Source: Ceratodon purpureus (taxonomy: Eukaryota > Streptophyta > Bryopsida > Pseudoditrichales > Ditrichaceae). Taken from it: a stretch of 64,000 nucleotides of DNA. Made by a program: the position numbers and the translations under genes. Below the pieces are notes generated by a model that saw only the letters and a list, made by a program, of their open reading frames with translations, ran no database searches and was not told the DNA's origin. The stretch spans positions 95,214,238 through 95,278,237 of the forward strand of contig CM026426.1 of the NCBI GenBank assembly GCA_014871385.1, given 5' to 3'. This document shows, in pieces, positions 11,698 through 23,435 of the stretch (position 1 is the first letter of the stretch; every line of letters begins with the position of its first letter).

Positions 11698-14600
11698 ATG
11701 ACGAACTTTCAGGCACTGGTATGGTGTCTCTCCTCTTGTGTTTGTCGTCGTTTAGGGTCCAATGTTTCTGTGTTTTTGTCTTCTGTTGATGTCTTCTCCC
11801 GCCCGTCGCGACCCATCATCTCTCCTCCTTCTTCAGTTTTCTCTTCCGTAACCTCGCCGTCTGTCTTTGTTGACGTTTCCCCTCTTCATTTTGTTAATTT
11901 TCTTTTTTTTCTTCTTCTTAAGAGCTGATGTTCTTGTTGTTTGAGATTCCCGATCGTCGTTGGGGTTCTGTCGACTTCCCAATGTTTCCCCTCTTCTTCT
12001 CTTTTCTGTTTGGTTGTTTTTTTTTTCTCTGATTCTCTTGTGTTTGAGCTTTCCAATCGTCTTAGGGGTTCTATCGGCTTCTTCTCCCCTCTTTGCTTTT
12101 GCTCCTTGTTACTTAGCCCGTAGGACCCCTTACTAGTGCTTTCAGTGATTTTGTCTCTATAATGTTTACTTTTTATTTTTGTTTTTTTCCCCCATTCTCT
12201 TTCTTTCATTCTCTTGCCCCTTTGGCTGTCTTATTTTACCTTCACATTTTCAATTCTTCATTCCATTCTCTTCACTCTCTTTTTTAAAATTTTTTTTACA
12301 CATAGGCTGTTCCTTTCACTCTCTTGCCGATTTGACTTTTTTTGTTTTTCTTTTTTTTCTTTTTTTTCTTTTTTAAATATTGGGAAGATCTTATACCCGT
12401 ATTTAATTTAGAATTTATTTTCTAAATTAGGTTTTTATTACAATGATTCAGACAGAAGTTGCACTCTTCAGTTATATAGGCTTGCAAAATAAATTTGCAC
12501 ATTACTTTTAAAAGCTTTGCAAGCAATTACATAGTCACTTTATTATGGCATGATATGCTGAATAAGGTGTAAATTAGTGAAACCCACCCACCTCCCTTAC
12601 ACATGGCTTATTGGTACTAGTTACTCCAAACTTGAAGCTTACTTTACTTGGGGCTTATTACAAGCTTGAACTTTACTCTAGCAAGTCACTGATTTGTGAC
12701 CATTTGATCTAGGTTAACCTTCATCTAAGGGTCAGAGATGATTGGACCAGCGCGGCTATTCCTGTCCATATAACAAACAAATGAATCTCTAGAGACTTCT
12801 TTGAGGGTATAAAACCTTAGGAGTTTCTTTGCCATATGCATCTGTTTACTTGTCTGCTTTGAAAGTAATTCTAGTTTGCTACATGTGTGAGAGATTTTTA
12901 GAGCTTGTGAAGTTTTGGTATATGGTGGTGTAGAGCTGAAGCAAAGTGCAACATGGCTGAGTCTGGTGGAACTACTAGTCAAGTCCTCTAATTTATGATT
13001 GCAATTAGACTCTTTCATCTCTCCCTTTGATTTATATGTTTGGTGTAGGGTTTGATTTTTCTTGTGACTACAATAACAAGCTGTAAAGGGCTGTTGACAC
13101 CTTGATTACAAACATAATCCTAACTGTGGTTTTGGTTGTGTTTATGGGGACAAGTGAGGTCCTTTACCTCTAGATTTTTCTTACTTTACTACACCAACAT
13201 TCAAGGGATGAGAAGATTTCTGGAGACTCAAACTATTTTGTGTTTGATCTTGTATTGTCAGTTTTAAGACAAACTTTTCTCTATTATTTGGATTGTTTTG
13301 TCATACACTACTATATTGTAAGTAGTGTGTTGATTGAGAATTCTTTGGTGAAAAGCACTATGTGTCTATACTGGTAATTTGGAATCACAAGAGAGAGTGT
13401 ACAGATTTGATTAGGTTTGAATTGAGAATGGGCTGATTGAGAATGAAATTTGGTGAGGAAGGTGATAAAAGTTGCCCTGTAAAGGGATGTTCCGCCCATC
13501 CACCCTTAGGGGTAGGGAAGTTTTTTTTTTGCTACCTTTAATTCCTGAAATTTCTTTGAAGTTCCCTGTCCTAACTCATTATAATTTTTTTTTCCATCCT
13601 CGGAGTCTTTCGTTGTTTTTTTTTTTTTTTTGGCTTCTTTGCCATTCTTCATTCCTCGTCCTCCTCTGAATTTCCCTTTGCCAATTCTTACTCATTATAA
13701 ATTTTTTTTCCATCTCCGGTTTTTTTTTTCATTGTTTTCTTCTTTTTTCGTTTGCCGCCTCCATGTCTGAATCTAGGGAGACACTTCTCGGTCTGAGGTT
13801 CTAGTTCTCTTTGCAGATTAATGACCGCAATCCCTCGGACTTGTCTCAGTTGAGGGGCGAGGAAGCTTGCAACGTCCTGAAGGCACGAGCGACAATCCCC
13901 AACATCTCATCATTGTCGGCTGAATGGCAGCAGAAGATCGCCGATATGGAACCCGGCATAGTCCCAGGGGTAAGTGACTGTGTTTCCCTCTCCAACTCCT
14001 CCTTCGATTCGTTCTATTCAATATCCTCTCATTGTTTGTCTTGGTTGTTTTTTAATTGTCTCTTCAATTTTAGATCTATGTGCAAGGGAAGTTCGGGCGG
14101 AAGAGGGAGTCATCATTTGCCAGAGCACTTGGACCTGTTACGACCCCAACAGGGATGCGTTTACAATTTCTGAGTACGATTGGATGATGGTTGAGGTCAA
14201 CCTACTCTGTCGGAGGGCGTATGTGGTGAGCACCAACGAGAAGACGCAAACCAAAATTCCCTTCGTTTGCCGTTTCTGCAATGTGGACATGGTGGACAAG
14301 GCGAATCTGTCGTGGCACAAGAAAATGGACATGTGCCCGGTGTATTAGGCGTCTTTAAGGAGGCCACTGAAGATCTACCCATGCCGGGGGTGGACGGGAA
14401 CAAAGAATCACGGGCAGTGTTTCGGAATTACAAGATCCCCATTCCATGGCAGATGATGGAGAAACATATGGCGATGTCGGGGGATTTCATGGAAGGGCAG
14501 GCATCGTCGAGTGAGCCAGAGCTTGTAGTGCTATCGAGCCCCAACGGAGAACATGGACCAGGGGCAGGGGATTACATGGAGCAGGTCGCGACTCCGAATC

Positions 14601-15779
14601 CAAAGAAGGTGAGGGTTGGAAAGGGGTTGAGTGTGCATGACATTTTGCAGGAGAGGAAGGCGGAACAGGGCACAACAGGAAGGACTCCGGAGCAGGGGAA
14701 GCGAGCTGCAGGGAAGGCAAAGGGGGCAGGGGCAAGCGCGAGTGCCAAGAGGAAGGGGAAACGCAAGGATAACGAGGAGCCTTCTACGGAACCCGCTGCC
14801 AACACAGTCGGGGGGGGGGGGGGGGGGGGAGCAAGGCAATGCTGCTTCGGGGGCAGTCAGGCGCGACAGGGACGAGATGGGCGGAGAAGATGTCGAGGAG
14901 CCGGGTGGAAAGCGGGGCAGGGTAGAGGAGGTAACAGAGGGACAGGTGGGGCAGCCGGGAAACGGAAACCGGGATCAGGGAGTGGGGGGGCTAGAGCGGA
15001 TGCCTTCGGGGGGTGCAAGGGAAAGTAGCGCAAAGATCAGAAGAAAAACGCAGATGCCTAAGGATCCACATGAGCGGGCGACGTTCAACTGCCATCAGGC
15101 AGCGCTCTCAAAGGCAGTGGAGCTGTATCCAGATGTGGACTTAGCAGGAGTGCCGAAACCACCGTCGTCTCCTCCTGGCCTTTATTGCCTTGTCGAATTG
15201 ACTGAAGTGATCATCTCAACAGACCCCTTAGAAGACCTGCAGTCACCCATGGCCGCCCTTTGGTCATTGCAGGAACTGGGGCCTCTGACCCGGAAGGTTG
15301 GAAATGCATGGGGTGCACTTCAGTTTGATACAGAGTTGACGGTGGGTTCTCCCTAATTTTTATTTTTTTTGAATCTCTTTTTTTGTTTCATGTTTCCGTG
15401 TGTTTCTAATTTGTCGGGGTTTTTGCAGGCCGGTCTTAGGAAGGATGTGCTATGTGGGATTGACAAGTCCAAGGCGGCGTTTGTGAAAAAATTAGCTAAG
15501 GAGATCGAGAAGGAGTTGGAGCTCTTTTACCTGCATCATGACGACCACCTGGCTTTTATGAGGGCAAAAAGGGAATTTGAGGAGCAGCTGAAGCTCGTCG
15601 AGGTGAACAGAAAGAAGCACATTGAGGAGGAGCTCCACCGATTTGACTTGGCGGTGTTGATGGAAGCTGAAGCAAAAACTTGGGTGTGGTCTCCGATGTG
15701 GGCCGATGTTTTATGTGGGCCGATGTTTTATGTGGGCCGAAAGTTTTGTGTGTCTAAAAAAAGGGCAATTAAAATTTAG
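11698..15779 (+). pseudogene. Broken zinc-finger / coiled-coil gene, probably transposon-borne
   Basis: I do not recognise the family. A plausible start (ATG at 11698) gives a 7-codon exon (to 11718), a 2.1-kb pyrimidine-rich intron with GT-AG ends, then an exon at 13817-13969. Next come a CxxC...H...C zinc-finger-like segment (CRFCNVD...WHKKMDMC, near 14264-14335), an acidic then Lys/Arg/Gly/Ala-rich stretch, a Pro-containing segment ending near 15341, a GT-AG intron, and a charged helical segment from about 15430 to 15660. The frame changes around 14075-14105, around 14340 and across the 20-G tract at 14810-14829, so it is not a single intact ORF. The leader similarity suggests it belongs to, or was captured by, the MULE-type element. 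Confidence 0.5.
14810..14829 (+). repeat. 20-base poly-G tract inside coding sequence
   Basis: A run of 20 G lies where the open frame switches by one base. The frame before it ends in Gly codons, and the frame after it continues with ASGAVRRDRDEMGG. The tract is either a slippage hotspot that broke the gene or a sequencing-length error. It could also form a G-quadruplex. Confidence 0.9.
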
Positions 15780-16244
15780 ACTTACGAAAAAATAAAAATA
15801 AAAATAAAATAAAAATAAAACTTAAAATTAAGATAGGGGAAGGGGCAGTGTGAGACAAAACGGAAGGGAAGAAAAGCACTACACACGGGAAATGCACTCA
15901 ACAATGCTCCATTGGAAGGGAAACTGCATCAACAGAATGATGGAGCAAAATTTTGCCGACGAATTAGTCTCAATGAGTTTGAAAATAACGTCGCAGATGA
16001 GGAGGAGGGCCGTGGACCAAGTGAAAATGCCAGGCCTGTCCTAAACAACATCGTTGACACCCTAGTAACGTCTATCCTAAAAAAATTGTCTGGCAGAAAC
16101 GACTAGAGAGATGATTAACATGGACCTTCGCGTGTCCTAAGTGCGACGTCCTCCTAACCGAGTGCTGGTTTTCTTCCTTCGTGTCTCAAAAAACGCTTTA
16201 AAACGCCGCAGGTTATTTGGCCCATCTGTGACCTTGAAGGAAGG
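15780..16244. other. Unassigned gap between two element remnants
   Basis: It begins with an A-rich stretch (about 15786-15822) made of repeated AAAAT words. It then holds short frames of no recognisable family. No structure links it to either neighbour. Confidence 0.4.
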
Positions 16245-17195
16245 CTAAGACAACGGATGTAGAAGCCCCTTGTCCGACTTAACCTTCAAATTGGACATCT
16301 TACCCTTCGTCTCTAACACCATTACCTTGAAATGGCTTTGCAGGTTTCCATTCTCAGCTGCAAGAGTTCAAATTTCAGCAAGAGCCTCATTAATCTCTTC
16401 AAGTTCTTTCTGTGGATCCTCTGTCTTCACTGTATTATGGCGCCGGTCTTGATTAGCTCCCTCTGAAGCGGGTCCATCCAGCCTTTGCAGACTTGATGTA
16501 GGAGCTCCCATCTAAATGGTACCCCGTAAACTTCCAGCAAACCTAACGATATCAGTAGGGTCAAGGTCAGTGTGAATCATCTGGAAAACTTTTACAACAC
16601 GTTTGCATCTATTCCCTCTCAATCCCAGGAGACAGTTACAGGTTGCCCAGTTTGAGTCTGGACTAGTAACCACCCAAATCTGTGGAAAATTGGTCTGAGA
16701 GGCAACATATGCTGTGTCATCATTCTCACAGATCTTCACATGCTTGTCGAGGATCTCCTCCGCTCGGATCATTGCACTAGCCACTATTCCCTCGGCTTTT
16801 CTATTTTTTATGAAGCCTGTGGAAAGTGATTTCCACGATTGGCACGCCAGAATACTAATTCCGGTAGAAAAATGATAAAAATTAAAATTTTTTGTGTTGG
16901 GAACACGGAAGTACTACTTAGATAAATGTAACAACCGGTTAAGACGGTTGGCTGAATAAATTAGAGAACCGGAAGGTCAGCCGGGTGAGATCCGGTCGTC
17001 TGAGTCGAAGGAGATGAAGCACCGTCCATGTGACGGAACCCTGACCCAGCGGACTTAGGGTAACAGCCGGAGGGTGCGATTCACGCGGGAAAAGTGGCTG
17101 CGACCATTAAAGCGCCGCCGGCCGCGACCGTTCAATGATGAAAGGCTACGACCGTCCGTCATGATGAGCTACGAACGGGCGGGAGTGAGTGCAGG

Positions 17196-17203
17196 TATAA
17201 AAG
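17196..17203 (+). promoter_or_regulatory. Candidate TATA box
   Basis: TATAAAAG sits 200 bases upstream of the ATG of the 624-aa ORF, in a GC-rich context where such a motif is unlikely by chance. The position suits a Pol II promoter inside a 5' LTR-like region. Confidence 0.55.
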
Positions 17204-17402
17204 GAGGAAGAGCAACCGTGCTCCTCCTTTCTTGTCATTTTGTGGCGCGCTGGATCCTTGTGTTCCTCGGCGGAGTGCGCAGTTAGGGTTGTGACGGTAG
17301 GAGAGAGACGGTGAGACGGAAGTGTTTCCGTTAGTTAAGGGATTGTGGTGAGGATCGTGCGTGCAGGTGCTACCGGAGTGACAGTGAGGAGGACTTAGCA
17401 GG

Positions 17403-19277
17403 ATGGGTAGGAAGGGGAAAGAGCCGGCGGAGGAGGGACAGTTGTTGAAGGTACAACGGGTCATGCCGTTGATGCCGGTAGACGACGGAGAGTGGGAACT
17501 CCTCCGGACCGCCTTGGAGGTCATGGGCTGTGCGTTACTATTGGACAAGGCGTGGCGGTGGAGACATTCCCTTCCGGCACAGGAGATCCTCGTCAAGAAC
17601 CCCGACAATCGAGGAACCATCCGGGGAGAACCGGAACAGTGGACGGCACAAGACTGGAGGGATACGTACGGCTTCACCAACGTTGGGGAGGTCTCAATAC
17701 CGGAGGCCCGGGACTTTGTGTGGAATTATATCACGGGGTCCGGAGACAGGAGAGAGGGGTGGGACCTCGACGACATCAAGGATGCGAGAGCTCGGAGGGT
17801 AGTAGGGTTTATGAACCCTATTTTCCATCCGGAAGAGCCCAAACGGATCACCATCAAGTGGGCGTCCATTTTCCTCGGAGCCATGGACCGTGAGATCTCC
17901 GTAGACTGGGGCCTCATGATAAAGACGATAGTCGACCGGCAGGTAGCCAACCTCCGGAAGACCAAGAAACAGGCCACCTGCCTTCCGTCTTTCCTCGTCC
18001 ACCTGTACCGTCACCGGAGGCTGTTGAACCCTAAGGAGATCCTGGAGTATGACGAACTGAAGAGCATGCAACGATACGCTGAACCGGAAGAGGTGTCCGA
18101 TCAGGACGATGATGATGATTGTATGGAGGTCTCCCCCATGCCGGCTAAGAGACCCCGTCCCAGCCCGGAGAAGGGACAGCTGTCCGGATCACCTCGGACT
18201 CCCACCCCGACCAAGCGGAACCTGAACACGGAAGTCTTCAAACCCACCGGACCACCGGAGCACACTGGGGACCCGTGCCAAGACTTAGTCAACCTTTCGG
18301 AGCAGGTGTCGGCGTATGCCCAGTTCCTACAGTCAACGAGGCAGCTGGAGGGCCGGTTGGCGAAGGAGGTAGTTTCCCTTACGGGCACTAACCGGTTGGA
18401 AGACTGCCTGGTTATCCTTCGCAAGCACCGGGACCTAGCCAGTATGCAGGCCAAGCACATTGACCAGATGGAGCAGTACCGGGAGAGGATCAACAAGCTC
18501 GAGCAGGAGGTGCATGATGCCCAAAAGGACTTCAATGACGCCCGTGACCGGGCAGCTCATGCCATCCAGTCCGTTGTAGACGTCAAGGCCACCTTAGCCC
18601 TTCCGGTGGATGTGGCCAATCAGTGCGCCGTCTACCAAGCCTTCTTGACCCGCCAACCGGATCCGGCTCAGAAGTTGATCGTGAAATTCATGCACGACCG
18701 GACGCAGGTGATGAGGGACACTTGGTTGCAGATGAGACACTTCGTGGAGATCATCAGCGCCGGAAAGGACGGTCCATCAAGACCACCAGAGCCACCGGCA
18801 GATCGAGAGGAGCCCAGACCATCGGCACCAACCATGGGACCGGCACAGGTACTACCTTTAGCCTCTCCGGTACAGTCGACCATCCGGCCAGTACAACCGG
18901 AGTCTGGACAACGGTTGGAGGATCCTCTCCCGGACACCTTGGACAGTTTGCACAATCTGCCCAACCCGGCTGGACTTGAGACTGTCAACCCCGAGAACAT
19001 CTCTTTGGAGGCGGCCCAAGGTCCACCACCGGAAGACTTTGTTCCGGTACAGGGCTCTCCGGAACATCTCCAGGTGGATCTCAGTGCAATCCCGGTGGCT
19101 GCACGATCTCCCTCCCCGGCGGTCCAAGCAGAACGAGCCCGGAAGACCATCGACCAGCGGGCAGCTGATACCCCGGAAGAAGGCCCCTCGCTGAAGAGGT
19201 TGAAGAAGGGAGCACAGAAGAAGGAACGACCGGATGGAACCCGGCACAGCCCACGGTTCGATAAGAACAAGGAATAG
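17403..19277 (+). CDS. Intact 624-aa ORF of unknown function (element-encoded)
   Basis: This single uninterrupted frame is by far the longest in the window. I do not recognise a catalytic domain. Residues about 1-230 are a compact mixed-composition region (AQDWRDTYGF, VVGFMNPIFHPEEP). An acidic run DQDDDDD follows near 235, then a Pro/Lys/Arg-rich linker. A helical segment (about 300-450: YRERINKLEQEVHDAQKD, QKLIVKFMHDRTQVM) is probably a coiled coil. The Pro/Glu-rich tail ends with basic residues (LKRLKKGAQKK) that could be a nuclear signal. The helical part is conserved in the decayed copy at 60897-61307. A gag-like or accessory ORF of a retroelement is the best guess. Codons are GC-richer than in neighbouring relics, consistent with a young insertion. 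Confidence 0.7.
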   Translation: MGRKGKEPAEEGQLLKVQRVMPLMPVDDGEWELLRTALEVMGCALLLDKAWRWRHSLPAQEILVKNPDNRGTIRGEPEQWTAQDWRDTYGFTNVGEVSIPEARDFVWNYITGSGDRREGWDLDDIKDARARRVVGFMNPIFHPEEPKRITIKWASIFLGAMDREISVDWGLMIKTIVDRQVANLRKTKKQATCLPSFLVHLYRHRRLLNPKEILEYDELKSMQRYAEPEEVSDQDDDDDCMEVSPMPAKRPRPSPEKGQLSGSPRTPTPTKRNLNTEVFKPTGPPEHTGDPCQDLVNLSEQVSAYAQFLQSTRQLEGRLAKEVVSLTGTNRLEDCLVILRKHRDLASMQAKHIDQMEQYRERINKLEQEVHDAQKDFNDARDRAAHAIQSVVDVKATLALPVDVANQCAVYQAFLTRQPDPAQKLIVKFMHDRTQVMRDTWLQMRHFVEIISAGKDGPSRPPEPPADREEPRPSAPTMGPAQVLPLASPVQSTIRPVQPESGQRLEDPLPDTLDSLHNLPNPAGLETVNPENISLEAAQGPPPEDFVPVQGSPEHLQVDLSAIPVAARSPSPAVQAERARKTIDQRAADTPEEGPSLKRLKKGAQKKERPDGTRHSPRFDKNKE

Positions 19278-20339
19278 AAGTTAGGATAAGGACCGGATAA
19301 AATGGCAGCGACTAACGATGGGGCTCAAGTGCACCCGGCTGTCAATCCGGATAGATAGCGGCAGTAACTAGGAATAGAAGGCGGCCACCGGTCCGGGATT
19401 CCCGGATCCAAGATCCGGAATTTCTGGATCTCGGTTGGCCACTTGGTTGCTTTAGGACCGATAGGTTTTAGTACTTAAGCTGGACGTTTTTCCAAGGCTC
19501 CATGGCTTGCGGATACTTCTCCTTCAGGTCCACAAATCTGTCTTGTGTTGCCTTCACGGCAAGATCCCCCTGTAATATTCCATTACCATACATCAAGTCG
19601 GTACAGGCTGTTAGAATTTTGGATCGCAGATAATTGGCTTTTATCTTCTGTGTAGCGTTCTCCAACCAAGCTTTTCATGTGTGCCACAAGCACAACAAAT
19701 TTTTTACATTGTCCTTTGACTCTCCAGGGACCACGAGTGCCTCTGGCCAAACTTTCCTGCAACACCGCTCGCATAGACTAGTCACTCTAAGCTGAAGAGT
19801 AAAGGCAAATAGTGGAAATGAATCGGGAAAAGAGATGTGCCTAAACGCCAACAGTGGACATTCTTGGAATTGAAGGAAGTGGGCAAACCTAATAGCATTC
19901 AACTCAGCCTGGTCGTTGTCTACAAGAAACACGTTTGGTCTCAAGTCTGGCTGTTTTGCAATGCATCTGTCATTTAATTTTTTAAGCCAAGGAACTATAT
20001 CAACCTCACGGGACTGACCTTGGATCGTGAATGCTACGGGAATTTCCTGCTCCCATTCATCAAACACCATTATAGTGTAGAGAGGGCACTGAAAAACAGC
20101 AGTAAACAGTCACAATTAGTCCTACAGCACTGGAATACAGCATCCGCGTTGTTTAGAACAGGGGTGTCCTAAAAGTGAAAAAAACATAAATTCGAGACAC
20201 TAAGAACTCTCCCGGCAGTTGTTAGTCGAGAACGTTGCGTCCATTCATAAAGCCCTGCGATGGCCATGGCAAATCATCATATCCAATTGCCAATCCATTT
20301 GAAGTCCTAGACAAAATTGATCGTCCTCTGGGGGAGGGG

Positions 20340-20739
20340 CATTAGGTGCAAAATGGAGTCTCCAAAAGGCCGTGTAAGCGGCAGGTGAGAGAAAAAACTG
20401 GCTGCTGCCCGCGTACTTTTTGGCATGGCACATCCTGTGCCATCGTGGTGCCAGCAACCGCCACGGGGGCTCGAACCAATGACCTCCCCGCGAGGCGTGT
20501 GGAGGGCACATCTACAGTGGCATGCTGACAGCATGTGCCCACTTGGGACCAAACCCCGAGCCAACTCATTCATGTCACAAGCATTATTCCGAGGACCTTT
20601 GTTCACAGTGCGCCACCGAGGTGCGTGCGGGCAGCAATTCTGGCATCCGCTGCCAGCGGCAAAGGGGCTTTGGGCAAGGGGTTCACCTAATTTGGGCAGG
20701 CTTACACAGCCTTTTGGAGACCCCATTTTGCACCTAATG
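20340..20739 (+). mobile_element. 400-bp TIR element, copy B
   Basis: It starts CATTAGGTGCAAAATGG and ends in the reverse complement, with TIRs of about 39 bp covering AAAAGGCCGTGTAAGC. It splits a MULE exon: flanking frames read DLND on one side and APPPEDDQFC on the other, matching the uninterrupted paralog. Inside, on the minus strand, GGTTCGAGCCCC resembles a Pol III B box and TGGCTCGGGGTTTGG loosely resembles an A box. There is no coding capacity. The target-site duplication is not clear. Confidence 0.85.
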
Positions 20740-21600
20740 GATCATTCAGATCAATGTTGGCATCGCTTCGGTAATGGTAGAAATTGTCGGGATTTTCATC
20801 AGCCCACATCTTGCCGCTCAATGCATCACATGGATTCTTCTCCTATAACGCCTTTGCAAGCTTATTGGCCAGGTTGTAAACATTTGTAGGCATAATGAAA
20901 GTATCCCTTGTGGCAGGGAAATTGTTGTGGTCCTGACGCAAAACCTCGGCTTTGTGATCAGCCATTACTTGAGCTGGGGATTTGCTTGCCATAAGCGACT
21001 CTATAATCCACTGCTTAGTTGCTGCAGAGAAGTGTCCGGAGAGACCACCTCGCCGTCCACCGAACTCTACCCCATGACAAGGTTTGCCCTCCTTATTGGT
21101 ATGCTCCATGCAATGAAACTGAATCGTGCACAAGGTTTCATCAATCTCGAGCTGTTTAGCAACAAAATTGCAGTGACAGCCTCTCTTCATTGACATTTGA
21201 CATCGAATCTTACCAACCCTAGTCTTCCTCTTGTCCTTCAGAGCTGCATCGATTAAAGCCTCAGCTTGAATCAGACTCTTCTCTGCCTCATGGGCTCTAG
21301 CCTGCTCCTCAGCATCCTCGTCAATGGCTTCCTCGTTCAGATCCAGAATGGCCTCCTTCTTCTTTTTCTTCTTAGGCCGGGGCTTGGTAGCTACATCTTT
21401 CGCTGCTTTGTCCACAATCTTCCTTGCTCGCTAGAGGGCCTTTCTCTGATTTGTGGACTTCTTCGTTTGATTCAAGCAGTGTGCGAAGGCCTTCTAGACT
21501 TCCTCTTTATAAACCCTGGTGTAGTCCTCTGGTCCATATTGGCACCAGTACTTGCCTCAAAGAACATGGCTAAGTTTTCAGAGCAATGTAGGAGTGTAAT

Positions 21601-22000
21601 CATTACGTGCAAAATGGGGTCATGAAAAGGCCGTGTAAGCGGCACGTGAGAGAAAAAACAGGCGCTGCCCGCGTACTTTTTGACATGGCACTGGCTATGC
21701 CACCGTGGTGCCAGCAACCGCCACGGGAGCTTAAACCAATGACCTCCGAGCGAGGCGTGTGGAGGGCACAAGCTACAGTGTCGGGCTGACACCATTTGCC
21801 CACTTGGGACCAAACCCCGAGCCAAGGCATTCATGTCTCAACTAATATTCCGAGGACCTTTGTTGTAAGTGCGCCACGCAGTTCTGTGCGGGCAGCAACT
21901 CTGGCATCCGCTGCCAGCGGCAGAGGTGCCCAAAGTAGGGAGTTCACCTAGAAAGGGCAGGCTTACACGGCCTTTTCATGACCCCATTTTGCACGTAATG
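21601..22000 (+). mobile_element. 400-bp TIR element, copy C
   Basis: Exactly 400 bp, running from CATTACGTGCAAAATGGGG to its reverse complement, in the same orientation as copy B and alike throughout. The words GTAAT on the left (21596-21600) and GTAAT on the right (22001-22005) could be a 5-bp target duplication. It lies in non-coding (probably intronic) sequence of the minus-strand MULE. The B-box-like word is mutated here (GGTTTAAGCTCC). Confidence 0.85.
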
Positions 22001-23077
22001 GTAATATTAGGATAGGCTTATCAAACAACTAGGACAGCCACTCCAAAGACAGAATGACAACGCAAAAGCATATTGAAAGGCAGGACAGAGGAATACATAC
22101 CTGATTTCCTGCACAGCCGAATCTGCTCAAACCTGCTTCCGGGCATCCTTCTTCATACATTGACGGGACTCTTCAACAAATGTACAGGGATGCTGTCTAG
22201 CAGTCATCTCGCCTTCAAGAAAGTCTTTGAGTCGATCCCAAGGTATGGTGGCCTTTTGGATTTGCCTCCTCCTATCATTTCTCTGGATCCACTTAATATC
22301 CCAGTTGAGGTCAGTCCGGTTGAAAGGGCCCATCGGGGAGATCTGCACAGAAGCTCGCACCTACTCTTTGGGCCTCCTCCAAGAAGGACGCTTCTTCTTG
22401 TCCTTTAGGTCGTCGACGAAAGTAGTGGCGCCAAGAACAGCGCCGTCTCTCCCTTCTACATCGACATGCTCCTCCAAACCATCGCGCCCTTCAAGAAGCA
22501 CATCAATAGTGCAATTTCAAACATCTTCATCTCCTACAACTATCCTTTGTCCTGGAGACTGAAAAGTGCCGCCCGAGCCAGCCCCATCTGACCCATTCCC
22601 AGACTGTCCTGAAAGTTCGAGGCTGCTTACCACAGCGTCTCATTGGAAATCATCATCGGCGGTTGCAAGATCCACAGCAAACATTCCCCTTTTAAGATTG
22701 GAGCTCATACCTTGTAGTGGACCAGATGCCTCTACCTCCGAGGGTCTCCTACATTCCTGCATGCATTGATTCGAAGACTCGAACCGATCCCGACCTCTTT
22801 CTCCATGAAGATCACAGCCGCCAAAGTTATGATGTCCCTGCTCTTCAACTTGATCCCTTAGGAAAGTGCCCCCACCTCCATTTTGCAGTGCACCGCCCCT
22901 CTGAGCGACATATGCCTTGACACACAGAACATGAAAGAACTTTGCATGCACTCCTCAACCGCTCGAACAACCTTGCAACCGACCTCAGGGCCTTTGATCA
23001 CAACCTCATGCCATGGCTGCAATTCCGCCTAAACCATCTGGCCTAATTCAAACTCACACCAACCCGCCGCCTTGGTG

Positions 23078-23435
23078 TCACTCTCGTTGCGGCTGTCTAC
23101 AGTAACGGCAGCAATGATGGGATGAACTGCTCGGGGGGAGGAGGGTGGGAGGGGGAGGAGACGACGGAGATGAGGACAACATGAACAATGGATGAGGGAT
23201 CAGGACCGGGCAAGGGGGCAAAACGAGTGCTGAGAAGCGAGCCCGGGGCCAGGCGAGGGGGCGCGGCGGGGTTGCGCCGGGGTCGAGTGAGGCCAGGCTT
23301 GATGGCGTGACGGTTGGGACGTCTAGCGCTGCCCGTGCCCGAAAACAGGCGGGGTGCAATGCTCAATGGGGGGAATAATGAGACCCGTCCACTAGCTCCG
23401 TGGAGCTCGCTCCCCAATCCGCTCCCTTTCGTCAC
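23078..23435 (-). repeat. GC-rich leader of the minus-strand MULE
   Basis: This is the paralog of 10985-11235, in reverse orientation, just upstream of the first exon of the minus-strand MULE. It is very C-rich on the minus strand, as in the other copy. It probably represents the 5' terminal or promoter region of this MULE family. I could not delimit classical long Mutator TIRs. Confidence 0.65.

Larger units (their letters stand above)
16880..19490 (+). mobile_element. Retroelement-like insertion inside the minus-strand MULE
   Basis: The MULE coding sequence stops near 19490 and resumes near 16860, so this block is an insertion, accompanied by loss of roughly 260 bases of transposase sequence. 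Its start includes TGTAACAACCGG at about 16927, as an LTR might, followed by a GC-rich region, a TATA box and one long ORF. Its 3' non-coding part (19280-19490) resembles 61860-62060, including GATGGGGCTCA and TTCCAAGGCT. I could not find a second LTR, primer-binding site, polymerase or integrase. It may therefore be a non-autonomous (LARD- or TRIM-like) unit or another kind of element. Confidence 0.55.
16245..22951 (-). pseudogene. MULE transposase gene, interrupted and decayed
   Basis: Mutator-like transposase, read from 22951 down. Exonic blocks are 22951-22127 (with IPWDRLKDFLEGE and PCTF), 21415-20740 (Lys-rich, then a Cys/His segment RGCHCNFVAKQL...GKPCHG), 20339-20225 (MDATFSTN, first catalytic Asp), 20080-19500 (FLVDNDQAELNAI, second Asp) and about 16860-16245 (GFIKNRKAEGIV, then the SWIM-like CNCLLGLRGNRCKR, ending GLLHPLS). 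The SWIM His is replaced by Arg. The segment with the catalytic Glu is missing at the retroelement insertion. In-frame stops occur near 20859, 22348 and 16245. It is arranged head to head with the plus-strand MULE. It cannot encode a functional enzyme as it stands. Confidence 0.85.

Noticed and set aside
11760..12380. Several Phe/Ser/Leu-rich frames that look like membrane proteins
   Set aside because: They come from a pyrimidine-rich tract that best fits a long intron, and no frame has domain-like composition.
18668..19270. 200-codon minus-strand frame inside the 624-aa ORF
   Set aside because: It overlaps the longer intact frame antisense, and its Ser/Gly-rich composition is the expected shadow of a Pro/Glu-rich protein.
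20340..22000. Frames of 60-150 codons inside the 400-bp TIR elements
   Set aside because: Similar frames arise in every copy on both strands because the elements are near-identical, and indels between copies break them.
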